A stretch of DNA of 64,000 nt, from contig NZ_ASWD01000004.1 in the NCBI RefSeq assembly GCF_000407485.1, forward strand, positions 186,001 to 250,000, in the 5' to 3' direction. The notes below the pieces were generated by a model, which searched no databases, was not told where the DNA came from, and saw nothing but the letters and a program-made list of their open reading frames with translations. This DNA is from Enterococcus pallens ATCC BAA-351 (lineage in GTDB: Bacteria; Bacillota; Bacilli; Lactobacillales; Enterococcaceae). Within the stretch, counting starts at the first letter, position 1; the number at the start of each line of letters is the position of its first letter. A program made the position numbers and the translations under genes. Positions 50,282-59,465 of the stretch are shown in pieces.

Positions 50282-51667
50282 ATGAACACCAATGAAGTAA
50301 CAATGGACGCAGTACCTTTTAATAAGTACCATCTCAAACTAATCGCTTACTGTTCGGGCTGCCCGCTGGTAACTGGCTATGTGATCGGATCAGTGACCAT
50401 CGCTTTATCTGTAATGGGTACACAAATCTCAATGACGCCAGTTATGTCTGGGTTGATTGGGATGGGCACCCTGCTAGGCATGGTTTTCGGAAGTATCATC
50501 GGCGGTTACCTGACCGATTTAATCGGACGTAAAAAAATCTACATGTATGATTTCATATTTTTAACAGCAGCTGCTCTGTTGCAATTTTTTATCACTAACT
50601 CCATGCAGGCCTTTATTCTGCGACTTGTTTTAGGATTGGGTGTTGGAGCAACCTTCTCCATTGCTGGTCCTTATCTGGCTGAATTCGCACCACAAAAAAA
50701 TCGTGGGAATGTTGTCGGTTTCTTGAACGCGTTGTGGTTTATTGGCTATGCATTATCAAATGTTGTCTGTTACCTCATGCTCCCGCTAGGAGATGGCGCT
50801 TGGCGCTGGATGCTAATCAGCAGTGCGGTATTAACTTTTGGCTGGTCCATCGCTATTCGCAACATGCCTGAATCACCTCGCTGGTTGACGAATAAAGGGC
50901 GCGGCGATGAAGTCCCAGCGATCTTGGCTAAGATCGGCGATAATGTCATTTTGGACTGCGATCCCACCATCGAACCAGAAAAATCTTCCTTTACAGATAT
51001 TTTCAAAAACGGCTATGGCAAATGGGTATTCTTCGTAGCCGCTTTCTGGACAATGCAAATCATTCCAGTCTTCGCCATTGGCACTTACCTGCCGACAATC
51101 ATGGAACAAATGGGCTTTGCTGACGGTAATCTGCAGTATTTAGGTTCTGCAATTATCAACTGCTTATACTTGATTGGTTTGGTTCCAATTTTCTTATACA
51201 TGGATAAAGCAGGCCGACGTCCAACTTTAATTGCTTCATTCTTAATTTGTACAATTGCCTTAACTGTTCTAGGATTCACGGCTAATACTAACCTGCCATT
51301 CTGGATGGTATTGGGTTTGTTCGTTATGTTTGGTGCTTCCAATACAGCAGGCGGCTCCCACGAATTCGTTTATCCTAACGAGCTTTTTCCTACACAGATC
51401 CGAGCGACTGCAGTGGGGTTTGTTACAGGATTGACTCGAATATTGTCAGCCGTTTCAACATTCTTTACACCTGTCGTTTTAGAAAACTTAGGTCTGCAAA
51501 CTTCTTTATATATCTGTGCTGGGATTTCAGTAGCAGGTTTAGTGCTGTCGATTGTAATGGCTCCTGAAACCAAGGATATGAACTTAAGCGATGCAGCTAG
51601 CATGAACAATTCAACCAGAAGAAACAAAGAAGTCGTTACACCGATTGTAGAAGATATTACACAATAA
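50282..51667 (+). CDS. MFS transporter, sugar-porter-like
   Basis: Twelve-helix transporter of 461 residues. SP-family signatures: GGYLTDLIGRKKIYMYD after helix 2, MPESPRWL before the central loop, DKAGRRPTL and FPTQIRATAVGF. It lies in the radical-enzyme operon and is the likely importer of the substrate or exporter of the product. Family members carry sugars, quinate, benzoates and other small acids, so the fold does not settle the substrate. Confidence 0.9.
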   Translation: MNTNEVTMDAVPFNKYHLKLIAYCSGCPLVTGYVIGSVTIALSVMGTQISMTPVMSGLIGMGTLLGMVFGSIIGGYLTDLIGRKKIYMYDFIFLTAAALLQFFITNSMQAFILRLVLGLGVGATFSIAGPYLAEFAPQKNRGNVVGFLNALWFIGYALSNVVCYLMLPLGDGAWRWMLISSAVLTFGWSIAIRNMPESPRWLTNKGRGDEVPAILAKIGDNVILDCDPTIEPEKSSFTDIFKNGYGKWVFFVAAFWTMQIIPVFAIGTYLPTIMEQMGFADGNLQYLGSAIINCLYLIGLVPIFLYMDKAGRRPTLIASFLICTIALTVLGFTANTNLPFWMVLGLFVMFGASNTAGGSHEFVYPNELFPTQIRATAVGFVTGLTRILSAVSTFFTPVVLENLGLQTSLYICAGISVAGLVLSIVMAPETKDMNLSDAASMNNSTRRNKEVVTPIVEDITQ

Positions 51668-51725
51668 TTTGGGGCTTATTGGGAGCTTGTTCTCCCAATA
51701 TTTATAAAGAAGGGATGATTTATGT

Positions 51726-52532
51726 ATGGGAACAAAAGTTGGATGCATTGGTGGAGGAAATATTGTCAGAGCCATTCTGTCAGGAGTGGCTTTAAGTAAA
51801 AACTACCAAGCAAATGAAATTGGAATTTTTGATATCAATGCCGATGTTTTAGCAGACTATCGGTCAAAAGGATATCAAACCTATGACTCTATCGAAGAAT
51901 TAGTGGAAAACTCCGAAATTGTAGTAGTGGCTGTCTTGCCGCAAATCATTCGTTCCATTATGCCGCAGGTCAAACCCGTTTATTCAGATAAAAACGTGTT
52001 TATTACTTTAGCTGCTGGTATTAGTACTGAATGGTTCAGCGAAAACTTAGGAGAAGATGCCAAGGTTGTTCAATGCGTACCGACGCTAACTGCTCAGGTT
52101 GGAATGGGGGCTTATGCAGTCGCACGCGGAAAAGCCTTAACTGAGGAAGACTATCAAAAAGCTTACCATTTCTTAACTAGCAGCGGGATTGTTGAAGAAA
52201 TGCCCACAGATCTGATTGATGACATCATTCCCTTTGGTGGTGCCGCTCCTGCGTACTTCTATCACATTGCCGATGTTATTGTCAAAGAAGCTGTCAGCAT
52301 GGGGATCGATGGTAACACTGCTTTACAAATTTTTGCTCAAACAATGAAGGGCAGTGCTGAAATGCTGATGACTTCAGAGGAGAGTCCAAAAGATTTAGAG
52401 AAAAAATTATTGCTGCCAGGTGCTGCTACCCTAGCTGCCATCAACAAAATGGTTGAACTAGGCTTTGACGATACTTGGTCTGAAGGAATCAAAGCCTGTG
52501 TCGCTCAAGCCAAAAACTTGGGTAAATTATAA
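51726..52532 (+). CDS. Pyrroline-5-carboxylate reductase-like protein, divergent
   Basis: NAD(P)-dependent reductase of 268 residues with the ProC fold: Rossmann GCIGGGNIVRAI, GAAPAYFYHIADVIVKEAV and LLLPGAATLAAINKMVELG. The usual catalytic-region PNTP and GGTT motifs read PTLTAQVGMGA and PGAATL, so substrate recognition is likely altered. It could reduce a cyclic imine made by the radical enzyme, in the manner of HypD plus ProC, but the imine need not be pyrroline-5-carboxylate. 58 bases separate it from the transporter gene. Confidence 0.82.
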   Translation: MGTKVGCIGGGNIVRAILSGVALSKNYQANEIGIFDINADVLADYRSKGYQTYDSIEELVENSEIVVVAVLPQIIRSIMPQVKPVYSDKNVFITLAAGISTEWFSENLGEDAKVVQCVPTLTAQVGMGAYAVARGKALTEEDYQKAYHFLTSSGIVEEMPTDLIDDIIPFGGAAPAYFYHIADVIVKEAVSMGIDGNTALQIFAQTMKGSAEMLMTSEESPKDLEKKLLLPGAATLAAINKMVELGFDDTWSEGIKACVAQAKNLGKL

Positions 52533-52578
52533 TTCACTTTTCCCACTTTTTTGATGACAAAATCGGATATACTATATA

Positions 52579-52611
52579 GGTGTAAGGTTTCGCAAAGCGT
52601 TGCCTTACACC
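52579..52611 (+). terminator. Hairpin between the reductase and the BCCT gene
   Basis: GGTGTAAGG and CCTTACACC form a perfect nine-base stem, with a weak T tract (TTTAAGT). Termination may be partial, allowing lower expression of the BCCT gene. Confidence 0.65.
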
Positions 52612-52737
52612 TTTAAGTAATCGTTCCTACTTTAAACTAGGTTAAAAGAGCACTGCATACTAAAGTACTGTCCCCATCCTCAACTCTGTCTATTCGCTCA
52701 TGTGAAATAAAATACAAGAAATTGAAATGAGGTACAT

Positions 52738-54348
52738 ATGGATAAGAAACCTAAATACACATTATACAAGGTAGCCTTTTTCCCGGCGATGGCTATCCTG
52801 CTGGTTGAAATTATTTTCGGCATCTTCTTCCAAGAACAATTCGGTTCTCTGCTAAACAATGCTATTTATTTTGTCGGTGATAACTTCGGTTGGTTCATCA
52901 ACACTTTGTCAGTTGTATCCGTTTTCGCAGCCTTAGCTATCATTCTATTCAAATTCGGCGACATCAAAATTGGCGGTCCTGAGGCCAAGCCCGATTTCAA
53001 ATTTCATAACTGGTGCTTTATGGCTATCTGCGGTGGTATCGGCTGCGGTGTTCTATTCTGGGCGCTCGGTGAGCCAATGTTTCATTTTATGACCCCGCCT
53101 GTATCTGCTGGAGTGGAAGCCGGTTCAAGAGAAGCGGCAATTTTTGCAGTCAGTCAGGCCATGTTTGATTGGACCTTTGTTCAATATTGTCTCTATTCTT
53201 TATGTGGTGTTGTCTTTGCACTGATCTCCTATAATTTGAAAATGAATCTATCCTTTGGTTCCTTAATTGAATGTACCTTCAAGCGCCGCATTCCATGGTT
53301 AAATGCGCTCGTTCATATCATTGCCATCTTTTGTCTTGCTAGTGCTGTTTCTAATTCGATGGGGGCTGGTTTGCTGCAATTAGGGGCCGGCTTTGAAAGT
53401 ATTTTCAACATCCAGCAAGGGCCATTAATTTGGTTAATTCTAGCTGTTGGAGTAGGTATGTTTTTCATTTTAACTTGTATTGCCGGCATGTCAAAAGGCT
53501 TAAAAAACCTGTCCAATATCACCATGGTTATTTTTGCCTGCTTGCTGGTTTATATCCTATTTGCTGGTGATGCTCAGTTTATTGGCAAAATAAGCACTGA
53601 ATCGGTCGGTTACATGTTCGACAACTTCTTCACCATGATCACCCGCAACAATACATTAGCTCCTCAAGATCAATGGGCCAATGAATGGAGCATTACTATT
53701 TGGAATTCCTTCTTTATCTATGCGCCTGTCATTGGTATGTTTCTAGCGCGCATGGCTAAGGGAAGAACGGTTCGCCAATTTTTACTCGTTAACATCTTCG
53801 TTCCGTCTATCTTCTGTATTGTTTGGATTGGTGTCTTTGGCGGAATGGCCATGCAGGTTCAAACATCTGGACAGCTGAATATTTGGGAAATGATCCATAC
53901 AAGCGGTATGCAAACGACTGTTTATCAAGTATTGACTACCTTGCCTTTTGGTCAGATTGCCATCTTTATTTTTCTGATCGCCGTCATCTGTTCCTTCTGT
54001 ACTTTAGCAGATCCCATGTGCTCCGTTCTATCCTCCTTGTGTGTTTGTACGATGCAAATTGATGATGAACCACCTAAAAATATCAAGATTTTGATGGGGG
54101 TCATTGTTACTTCTATTGCTTATCTGTTAGTTTCTTCTGGTGGTATGGATTCAGTGAAGGGCTTGCTGAATATCGGGGGTATTCTCATGACCATTCCAAC
54201 TGCTTGGTGCTTTATCGAGCTTTTCCGTCAGTCTTCTTACTTGTTGACCTTGAAAGGCAATATGCCCCCTGAAAAGCAGAGCAATGCGGAAAAAAAGATA
54301 AAAAGTACTCTCGTGGAAAATAAAATAATCAATGAAGAAAGCATCTAA
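52738..54348 (+). CDS. BCCT-family transporter, divergent
   Basis: Twelve-helix carrier of 536 residues, betaine/carnitine/choline transporter family. Family blocks: GGIGCGVLFWALGEPMFHFM and MFLARMAKGRTVRQF. The aromatic box that binds quaternary ammonium groups (FYWAWW in CaiT/BetP) reads TIWNSFFIYAP, lacking two of its tryptophans, so the substrate may not be a classical betaine. Placed after a hairpin at the end of the radical-enzyme cluster; it may import a zwitterionic substrate. N-terminal tail is short and lysine-rich. Confidence 0.88.
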   Translation: MDKKPKYTLYKVAFFPAMAILLVEIIFGIFFQEQFGSLLNNAIYFVGDNFGWFINTLSVVSVFAALAIILFKFGDIKIGGPEAKPDFKFHNWCFMAICGGIGCGVLFWALGEPMFHFMTPPVSAGVEAGSREAAIFAVSQAMFDWTFVQYCLYSLCGVVFALISYNLKMNLSFGSLIECTFKRRIPWLNALVHIIAIFCLASAVSNSMGAGLLQLGAGFESIFNIQQGPLIWLILAVGVGMFFILTCIAGMSKGLKNLSNITMVIFACLLVYILFAGDAQFIGKISTESVGYMFDNFFTMITRNNTLAPQDQWANEWSITIWNSFFIYAPVIGMFLARMAKGRTVRQFLLVNIFVPSIFCIVWIGVFGGMAMQVQTSGQLNIWEMIHTSGMQTTVYQVLTTLPFGQIAIFIFLIAVICSFCTLADPMCSVLSSLCVCTMQIDDEPPKNIKILMGVIVTSIAYLLVSSGGMDSVKGLLNIGGILMTIPTAWCFIELFRQSSYLLTLKGNMPPEKQSNAEKKIKSTLVENKIINEESI

Positions 54349-54365
54349 TCAAATAGTCCGGCTAA

Positions 54366-54413
54366 CAAGCTTAAGCTGAATCAAGAAGACACTTCTCAAT
54401 TCAGCTTAGGCTT
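54366..54413 (+). terminator. Terminator of the radical-enzyme cluster
   Basis: AAGCTTAAGCTGAAT pairs with ATTCAGCTTAGGCTT with small mismatches, about 20 bases after the BCCT stop. Only a weak T run follows. Confidence 0.65.
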
Positions 54414-54552
54414 CTTACGATTTTCGTCAACTCTCATGTTTAGTAGACAGCAAGTCCGGTAAAACTCTGCTGCTACTTTTTTGATTCTATTCCTTTTCCT
54501 AAAAAATTCCTCTATAATTGAATCCAGCAACATCTCAGAAAGGAGTCTCCAT

Positions 54553-55209
54553 ATGCAGATTCAAACAAACGGCATCTCCCTTTTCTACCAAGTAAGCGGC
54601 TGCGGTGAACCGATGCTTTTACTCCACGGAAATGGTGAAGATCACCAAATATTTACTGAACTAGCCGCAAAGCTTGCCGAGCACTATACACTCTACGCGA
54701 TTGACAGCCGCAATCATGGACAAAGTCAGAAAACCGGGGACTATGCTTATGAAACGATGGTTGAGGATATCTACAGCTTCATTAAGGAGTTGGATTTAGG
54801 CCCGGTGAATTTAGTTGGCTTCAGCGATGGCGCGATTATTGGTTTGATGCTGGCAATGAAAGAGCCGGCGCTGATTAAAAAAATGGCTTTGCTGGGCGTT
54901 AATCTAAAGCCTGAAGATTTTACCGAAGAAAGCTATCAATTCGTAAAAGAAACCTATGAGGAAACCAAAGATCCACTCTTCAAATTGATGCTGGAACAGC
55001 CCAACATTGAATTGGAAGAGATTCGTAAAGTGCATACGCCAACGCTGCTGGTAAGAGCCGATGATGATATTTTCAAACCAGAAACTTATATCAATCTATT
55101 AGCAACTCTGCCCAATGCGACCTTGAAAATTATGAATGGTCACGACCATGCCAGCTACATTATCAATCAGGATTTACTTTATCCCCATTTAATGGATTTC
55201 TTTGTTTAG
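54553..55209 (+). CDS. Alpha/beta-fold hydrolase
   Basis: Cytosolic hydrolase of 218 residues. LLLHGNGED is the oxyanion turn, the nucleophile Ser is in VGFSDGAIIG (GxSxG), the acid is in LLVRADDDIF and the base His in NGHDHASYI. AAGGAG lies just before the ATG at 54553. It resembles small esterases/lactonases; substrate unknown. Monocistronic between two terminators. Confidence 0.9.
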   Translation: MQIQTNGISLFYQVSGCGEPMLLLHGNGEDHQIFTELAAKLAEHYTLYAIDSRNHGQSQKTGDYAYETMVEDIYSFIKELDLGPVNLVGFSDGAIIGLMLAMKEPALIKKMALLGVNLKPEDFTEESYQFVKETYEETKDPLFKLMLEQPNIELEEIRKVHTPTLLVRADDDIFKPETYINLLATLPNATLKIMNGHDHASYIINQDLLYPHLMDFFV

Positions 55210-55250
55210 CACAAATAACCGCTTCTAGCAAAAATCGATAAAATCGACGA

Positions 55251-55286
55251 AAAAAGAGACTGTAACATAAAACACAGTCTCTTTTA
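55251..55286. terminator. Bidirectional terminator
   Basis: AAAAGAGACTG and CAGTCTCTTTT form a hairpin with flanking A and T runs, between the convergent hydrolase and MFS genes. Confidence 0.85.
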
Positions 55287-55288
55287 AA

Positions 55289-56659
55289 CTAATTCTCAGT
55301 TTTTAACTGTTTTCTGGCAAAAATAGTGAACACTGCCAGTGCGAGAAAAGCAATTAAGGCGATAATCAGCAATACTGCACTGTAATGAGCCGCCATTTCG
55401 CCAGCAACAAAAGGCAAACGCACTGCCTGGTTATCTATAAAAAAGGAAGAATAGGTGAAGCCGATGGACATGGCTACATTAACACATAAATTGTAGAAAC
55501 CCAGTGCTGTCCCTTTATGTTCTTCCCCTACCTTTAACAAGCATGTATGGATCAGCGGCGCATAGATCAGCGCGAAGCTGCAAGAGGTCAATACAAGGGA
55601 AACAATGAAGACAATAACTGATTGACCCATAAGCAAGGCCCCACCCAAAATGTTAAGAATGATCATTCCCAGTGCCAAATAAATGCATTGGAGACTGCTT
55701 AAATTTTGACTGATTTTACCAGAAAAACTGCCAACTAGGGCGGCTGCTAGACAGGCTGGAATGAACATAGCAGAAACGGAATCCAAACCTACATGATAGA
55801 CCTCTACCATAAAGAAAGAGAAAGCATTTAACGTATAAGCTGATTGTGTAGAATACAGCAGGAAGGCTGTCAGTAACACAAAGACAAACAGTTTATTTTT
55901 GAAAAACTCAATAGTAATAAATGCCGTTTTATTTTTCGTTATATACCCTAAAAACAACGCTGTCGCTAACACAAAAGCTGTAAAAAAGCGCCAATCAAAG
56001 TAAGACAGATACAGCATTACCGAAGTTGAAACAGCAGCAACTAGAATCAAACCTAACACATCGATATGGTTCTTGGTGGTTTCCTCTTTAGGCAAGTATT
56101 TCAAAATAAAAGGCACACACAAAACCGTGAACAACGGAATAATAAATAAATGCTGCCAAGCTAAATGCGTGGTAATGAATCCACCTGTCAAGGTACCAAT
56201 CACTGTAGCAATTTGAAAGCTGCTGGTACTATATCCCATGTATTTTTTCTGTTTTTTCGGATCGGCATATTTAGCAATAAAAATGAGATACAAGGTTTCG
56301 GTTGCCCCCAGCCCCGAAGCTTGAATCACTCGCGCCAACACTACCAGCCAATAGCTTTCATGAACAAGATAGCCCAAGAGTGAACCCCCGCAAATCAAAC
56401 CGATCCCAATAATTAACAAGGTTCGAATACTTACTGAATCGGCCAAGGAGGCATAGACAACTGCTCCCATACCGATGAATAATCCCGCCAGCGTAACCTG
56501 CCAGCTGACTGTACTAGCCGACACACCGAAATAGCTGACTAATTCCGGTGAAATAATTTTGAATGAGTTGTCGATTACTAAGGAAAAAACCATTAAAAAC
56601 AAGATAATCGGAACAACTTTACCAACCTCAACTTTTTTCTCTTCTACTGCATACTCCAT
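55289..56659 (-). CDS. MFS transporter, DHA2/TetL-like 14-helix type
   Basis: Membrane transporter of 456 residues with about 14 hydrophobic segments. The helix 2-3 loop, AVVYASLADSVSIRTLLIIG, and LVVLARVIQASGLGATETLY match DHA2 drug:H+ antiporters of the TetL/QacA type in outline. It is co-directional with and 13 bases after deoB, so it may rather handle a nucleoside or nucleobase. I would not call it a tetracycline pump. Confidence 0.82.
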   Translation of the reverse strand: MEYAVEEKKVEVGKVVPIILFLMVFSLVIDNSFKIISPELVSYFGVSASTVSWQVTLAGLFIGMGAVVYASLADSVSIRTLLIIGIGLICGGSLLGYLVHESYWLVVLARVIQASGLGATETLYLIFIAKYADPKKQKKYMGYSTSSFQIATVIGTLTGGFITTHLAWQHLFIIPLFTVLCVPFILKYLPKEETTKNHIDVLGLILVAAVSTSVMLYLSYFDWRFFTAFVLATALFLGYITKNKTAFITIEFFKNKLFVFVLLTAFLLYSTQSAYTLNAFSFFMVEVYHVGLDSVSAMFIPACLAAALVGSFSGKISQNLSSLQCIYLALGMIILNILGGALLMGQSVIVFIVSLVLTSCSFALIYAPLIHTCLLKVGEEHKGTALGFYNLCVNVAMSIGFTYSSFFIDNQAVRLPFVAGEMAAHYSAVLLIIALIAFLALAVFTIFARKQLKTEN

Positions 56660-56672
56660 TTTTTTATCCCCT

Positions 56673-57839
56673 TTATTTTAGCTTTGCTAAAAAGCTTTGA
56701 CCGTTTGCCGGTGCAGACACCGCAAAATTCTCAGCGATTGTGGCTGCAATGTCAGAATAATAACCCTGTGGCAGACTTCCCTGCTTCTTCATCTTCTTAC
56801 TGTAAGCCAACAATGGTACATATTCTCTGGTGTGATCGGTTCCTGGAAATGTTGGATCATTCCCATGGTCAGCCGTAATCAGCAGCAAGTCCTCTTCTTC
56901 TAATGCCTCAAAAATCTCTGGCAAACGACGGTCAAATGCATCGATCGCTTGTCCATACCCAATCACATCCCGTCGATGACCAAACACAGCATCAAAATCA
57001 ACCAGATTAGTAAAGCTCAAGCCAGTAAAGTCTTGCTTCATAACCTCCAGCAGCTTGTCTACTCCATCCATATTGTTTTTAGTGCGAACGGATGCCGTTA
57101 TTCCTTGTCCGTTGAAGATATCATTGATTTTCCCAACAGCAATCACTGCTTTACCGTTCTCCTTCAATGCATCCAGCACCGTTTTGCCAAATGGATCTAG
57201 CGCATAATCGTGTCGATTACTAGTTCGAGTGAAATTGCCAGGCTCTCCCACATAAGGCCGAGCAATAATCCGACCGATCATGTAAGGCTCATCTTTGGTA
57301 ATGTCACGAGCATACTGACAAATTTTGTACAATTCCTCCAATGGAATAATTTCTTCGTGAGCTGCAATTTGCAGCACCGGATCAGCAGAAGTGTAGACGA
57401 TTAAATCACCTGTCTTCATTTGATGCTCCCCGTAATCATCAATTACGGCTGTTCCAGAATAAGGTTTATTACAGACAATCTTGCGACCAGAAAATTCTTC
57501 AATCTGCTGCAATAGTTCTGCTGGGAACCCCTCAGGAAATACGCGGAACGGTTTTTGAATATTTAATCCAGCAATTTCCCAATGACCAGTCATAGTATCT
57601 TTACCAACTGATATTTCCTCCAGCTTTGTGGCATAACCATAATGGTCGGCCAAAGCAGTAACCCCATTTAAGGGAGCGATCGTACCTAATCCCAGCTGTT
57701 CCATATTAGGAATAACTAATCCGGCTTTCTCAGCAATGTGACCCAAGGTATCTGAGCCAACATCCCCGAATTTTTCAGCATCTGGTGCTTCTCCAATACC
57801 CACTGAATCCAAAACAATTAAATGTACTCGTTTAAACAT
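56673..57839 (-). CDS. deoB: Phosphopentomutase
   Basis: Cytosolic enzyme of 388 residues that interconverts (deoxy)ribose-1-phosphate and -5-phosphate. Family marks: [20 protein letters not shown] at the start, [14 protein letters not shown] with the phosphorylated Thr, and [20 protein letters not shown] with the metal ligands near the C-terminus. Pairs with deoD in nucleoside salvage. First comes deoD, then deoB (16 bases apart), then the MFS gene. Confidence 0.97.
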   Translation of the reverse strand: MFKRVHLIVLDSVGIGEAPDAEKFGDVGSDTLGHIAEKAGLVIPNMEQLGLGTIAPLNGVTALADHYGYATKLEEISVGKDTMTGHWEIAGLNIQKPFRVFPEGFPAELLQQIEEFSGRKIVCNKPYSGTAVIDDYGEHQMKTGDLIVYTSADPVLQIAAHEEIIPLEELYKICQYARDITKDEPYMIGRIIARPYVGEPGNFTRTSNRHDYALDPFGKTVLDALKENGKAVIAVGKINDIFNGQGITASVRTKNNMDGVDKLLEVMKQDFTGLSFTNLVDFDAVFGHRRDVIGYGQAIDAFDRRLPEIFEALEEEDLLLITADHGNDPTFPGTDHTREYVPLLAYSKKMKKQGSLPQGYYSDIAATIAENFAVSAPANGQSFLAKLK

Positions 57840-57855
57840 GTTTGTTCCTTCTTTC

Positions 57856-58569
57856 TTAAAGTGTCATTTCAAGAGCCGTCTCCATCATATTAGAGAACGC
57901 AGTTTGTCGATCCTCTGCTGATAAGGCTTCTCCGGTAATAATATTGTCGCTGACTGTCATAATACTCAAAGCGTTTACATTAGCTGCAATCGCATTCCAA
58001 TATAACGCGGCTGTTTCCATATCAATCGCCAACACACCCATTTCCTGCCATTTTTGATTGAAGGTTTTACTTGGATGATAAAAAATATCTGACGTTAAAA
58101 TAGTACCCACATGGAAAGATTGACCTTTGGCTTTCGCTGTATTCACTGCTTTTTCCAACAAGTCATAAGATGCGGTTGCTGGCAGTTGTCCTGGCAGTTC
58201 ATATTGATCAGCATAGCTGGAATTCGTCGCAGCTGCCATGGCAATCACTAAATCATGCAAAGGAATCTCTTCTTGTAAAGCGCCACAGGAACCAATCCGA
58301 ATCAAGTTCTTTACACCAAAGGTATGGATCAGTTCATAAGAATAAAGTCCCATGCTAGGCATTCCCATACCTGTTCCCATAACCGAAATCTTTTTCCCCT
58401 TGTATTCCCCTGTGTAACCAAACATATTCCGCACATGATTAAATTGTACTGAGTTGTCTAAAAATGTATCCGCAATCAATTTTGCACGTAACGGATCACC
58501 AGGAAGCAAGATTGTTTCAGCAATTTCTTGTCCCTCTAATACAATATGCGGCGTACTTTTCTCTGTCAT
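57856..58569 (-). CDS. deoD: Purine nucleoside phosphorylase (DeoD type)
   Basis: Cytosolic phosphorylase of 237 residues. Blocks: [43 protein letters not shown] and [22 protein letters not shown] recognises the nucleoside. The ATG at 58569 has GGAG seven bases upstream; the ATG at 58575 touches it. It releases the base and ribose-1-phosphate for deoB. Its promoter is shared with the divergent GntR gene. Confidence 0.96.
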   Translation of the reverse strand: MTEKSTPHIVLEGQEIAETILLPGDPLRAKLIADTFLDNSVQFNHVRNMFGYTGEYKGKKISVMGTGMGMPSMGLYSYELIHTFGVKNLIRIGSCGALQEEIPLHDLVIAMAAATNSSYADQYELPGQLPATASYDLLEKAVNTAKAKGQSFHVGTILTSDIFYHPSKTFNQKWQEMGVLAIDMETAALYWNAIAANVNALSIMTVSDNIITGEALSAEDRQTAFSNMMETALEMTL

Positions 58570-58612
58570 ATTCATTCTCCTTTTTTAACTTGTCTATTTT
58601 TTATTAATTATT

Positions 58613-58648
58613 TTATACAAGTATAATGGCGTTGTTCTGCTTTTGCAA
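58613..58648 (-). promoter_or_regulatory. deoD promoter with TTATAC/GTATAA operator
   Basis: Minus strand: TTGCAA (58648-58643), 17 bases, TATACT (58625-58620). The palindrome TTATACAAGTATAA (58613-58626) covers the -10, a good operator for the adjacent GntR repressor. Confidence 0.75.
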
Positions 58649-58695
58649 GCCCTTTTATGGTAAAATAAAATAAAAAACAATGCAGGAGCGATTTC

Positions 58696-59415
58696 ATGAG
58701 CGAAGAAAACCGTAAGGAACCCTTGTATGTCAAAGCTTATCATCAGCTGTACCACATGATTAATAATAATGAATTTTCTTCAGACAAGTTGCCCTCGGAA
58801 CCAGAATTAGCTAAGCAGCTGGGCATTAGCCGCATGACGCTTAGACAAGCTTTAGCTTTTTTACAAGATGACGGTCTAGTCAAAAACATTCACGGGAAAG
58901 GGAACTTTATCGTAAAAGAACCAGTAGACAAGTCGAAAGACGGTCTTGAAAAGCTCAGCAATCCAGTCTACAAAGCTCAGATCGAAACGATTGAAGAAGT
59001 CGAAATGTATTTTAGTATCGATTTAGACAGTGCCTACACTAGAAAAGTACTTGAAAAGAAGTCTACAGCTGTTGTTTCAGTGGAACGCTGGTATGGTGCT
59101 GCGGGAAAATATTTGGCCTTTTGTTTTACCTATCTGCCAATTGATGTTCTTGAGGGGTTGGGCATTGATTTGCATGATGAAGCAGGCTTTAAAGAGGTAT
59201 TGGAGAACACGATTTATCAAGAGGCTACCCATGCTACAATCGAAATTAAAAAGACTGCAGCTGGCAATATGACTTCTCAACGCTATTCAATGGTAGGCGG
59301 GGAGGCTTGTGTCCTGCTGGTTGAAACAATCTACAAGGAGGATCGCGTGCTGGCTCACAATAAGTTTTATATTCCTGAGCAGTTTGCTCAGCTGCAGCTA
59401 ACCGTCCGCAAATAA
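58696..59415 (+). CDS. GntR-family (HutC/UTRA) regulator of the nucleoside genes
   Basis: Regulator of 239 residues: winged helix (KLPSEPELAKQLGISRMTLR, HGKGNFIVK) and UTRA effector domain (VVSVERWYGAAGKYLAF, GGEACVLLVETIYKEDRVL). GCAGGAG precedes the ATG at 58696. Divergent from deoD-deoB-MFS, which it probably represses until a nucleoside or sugar phosphate is present. Confidence 0.9.
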   Translation: MSEENRKEPLYVKAYHQLYHMINNNEFSSDKLPSEPELAKQLGISRMTLRQALAFLQDDGLVKNIHGKGNFIVKEPVDKSKDGLEKLSNPVYKAQIETIEEVEMYFSIDLDSAYTRKVLEKKSTAVVSVERWYGAAGKYLAFCFTYLPIDVLEGLGIDLHDEAGFKEVLENTIYQEATHATIEIKKTAAGNMTSQRYSMVGGEACVLLVETIYKEDRVLAHNKFYIPEQFAQLQLTVRK

Positions 59416-59464
59416 AAAATGGCAATGGCAGCCTGTTACTAGAGGTTGTCATTGCCATTTTTAT
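59414..59464. terminator. Bidirectional terminator
   Basis: AAAAAATGGCAATGGCAGCC and GGTTGTCATTGCCATTTTT fold together with A and T runs on both sides, between the convergent GntR and ion-transporter genes. Confidence 0.9.
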
Positions 59465-59465
59465 T

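Noticed and set aside
47035-54348. Choline trimethylamine-lyase (cut) cluster because of the BCCT carrier
   Set aside because: No microcompartment shell, aldehyde or alcohol dehydrogenase genes; the BCCT aromatic box is degenerate.
55289-56659. Tetracycline resistance gene tet(L)/tet(K)
   Set aside because: Only general DHA2 similarity; the sequence differs from TetL throughout and the gene follows deoB.
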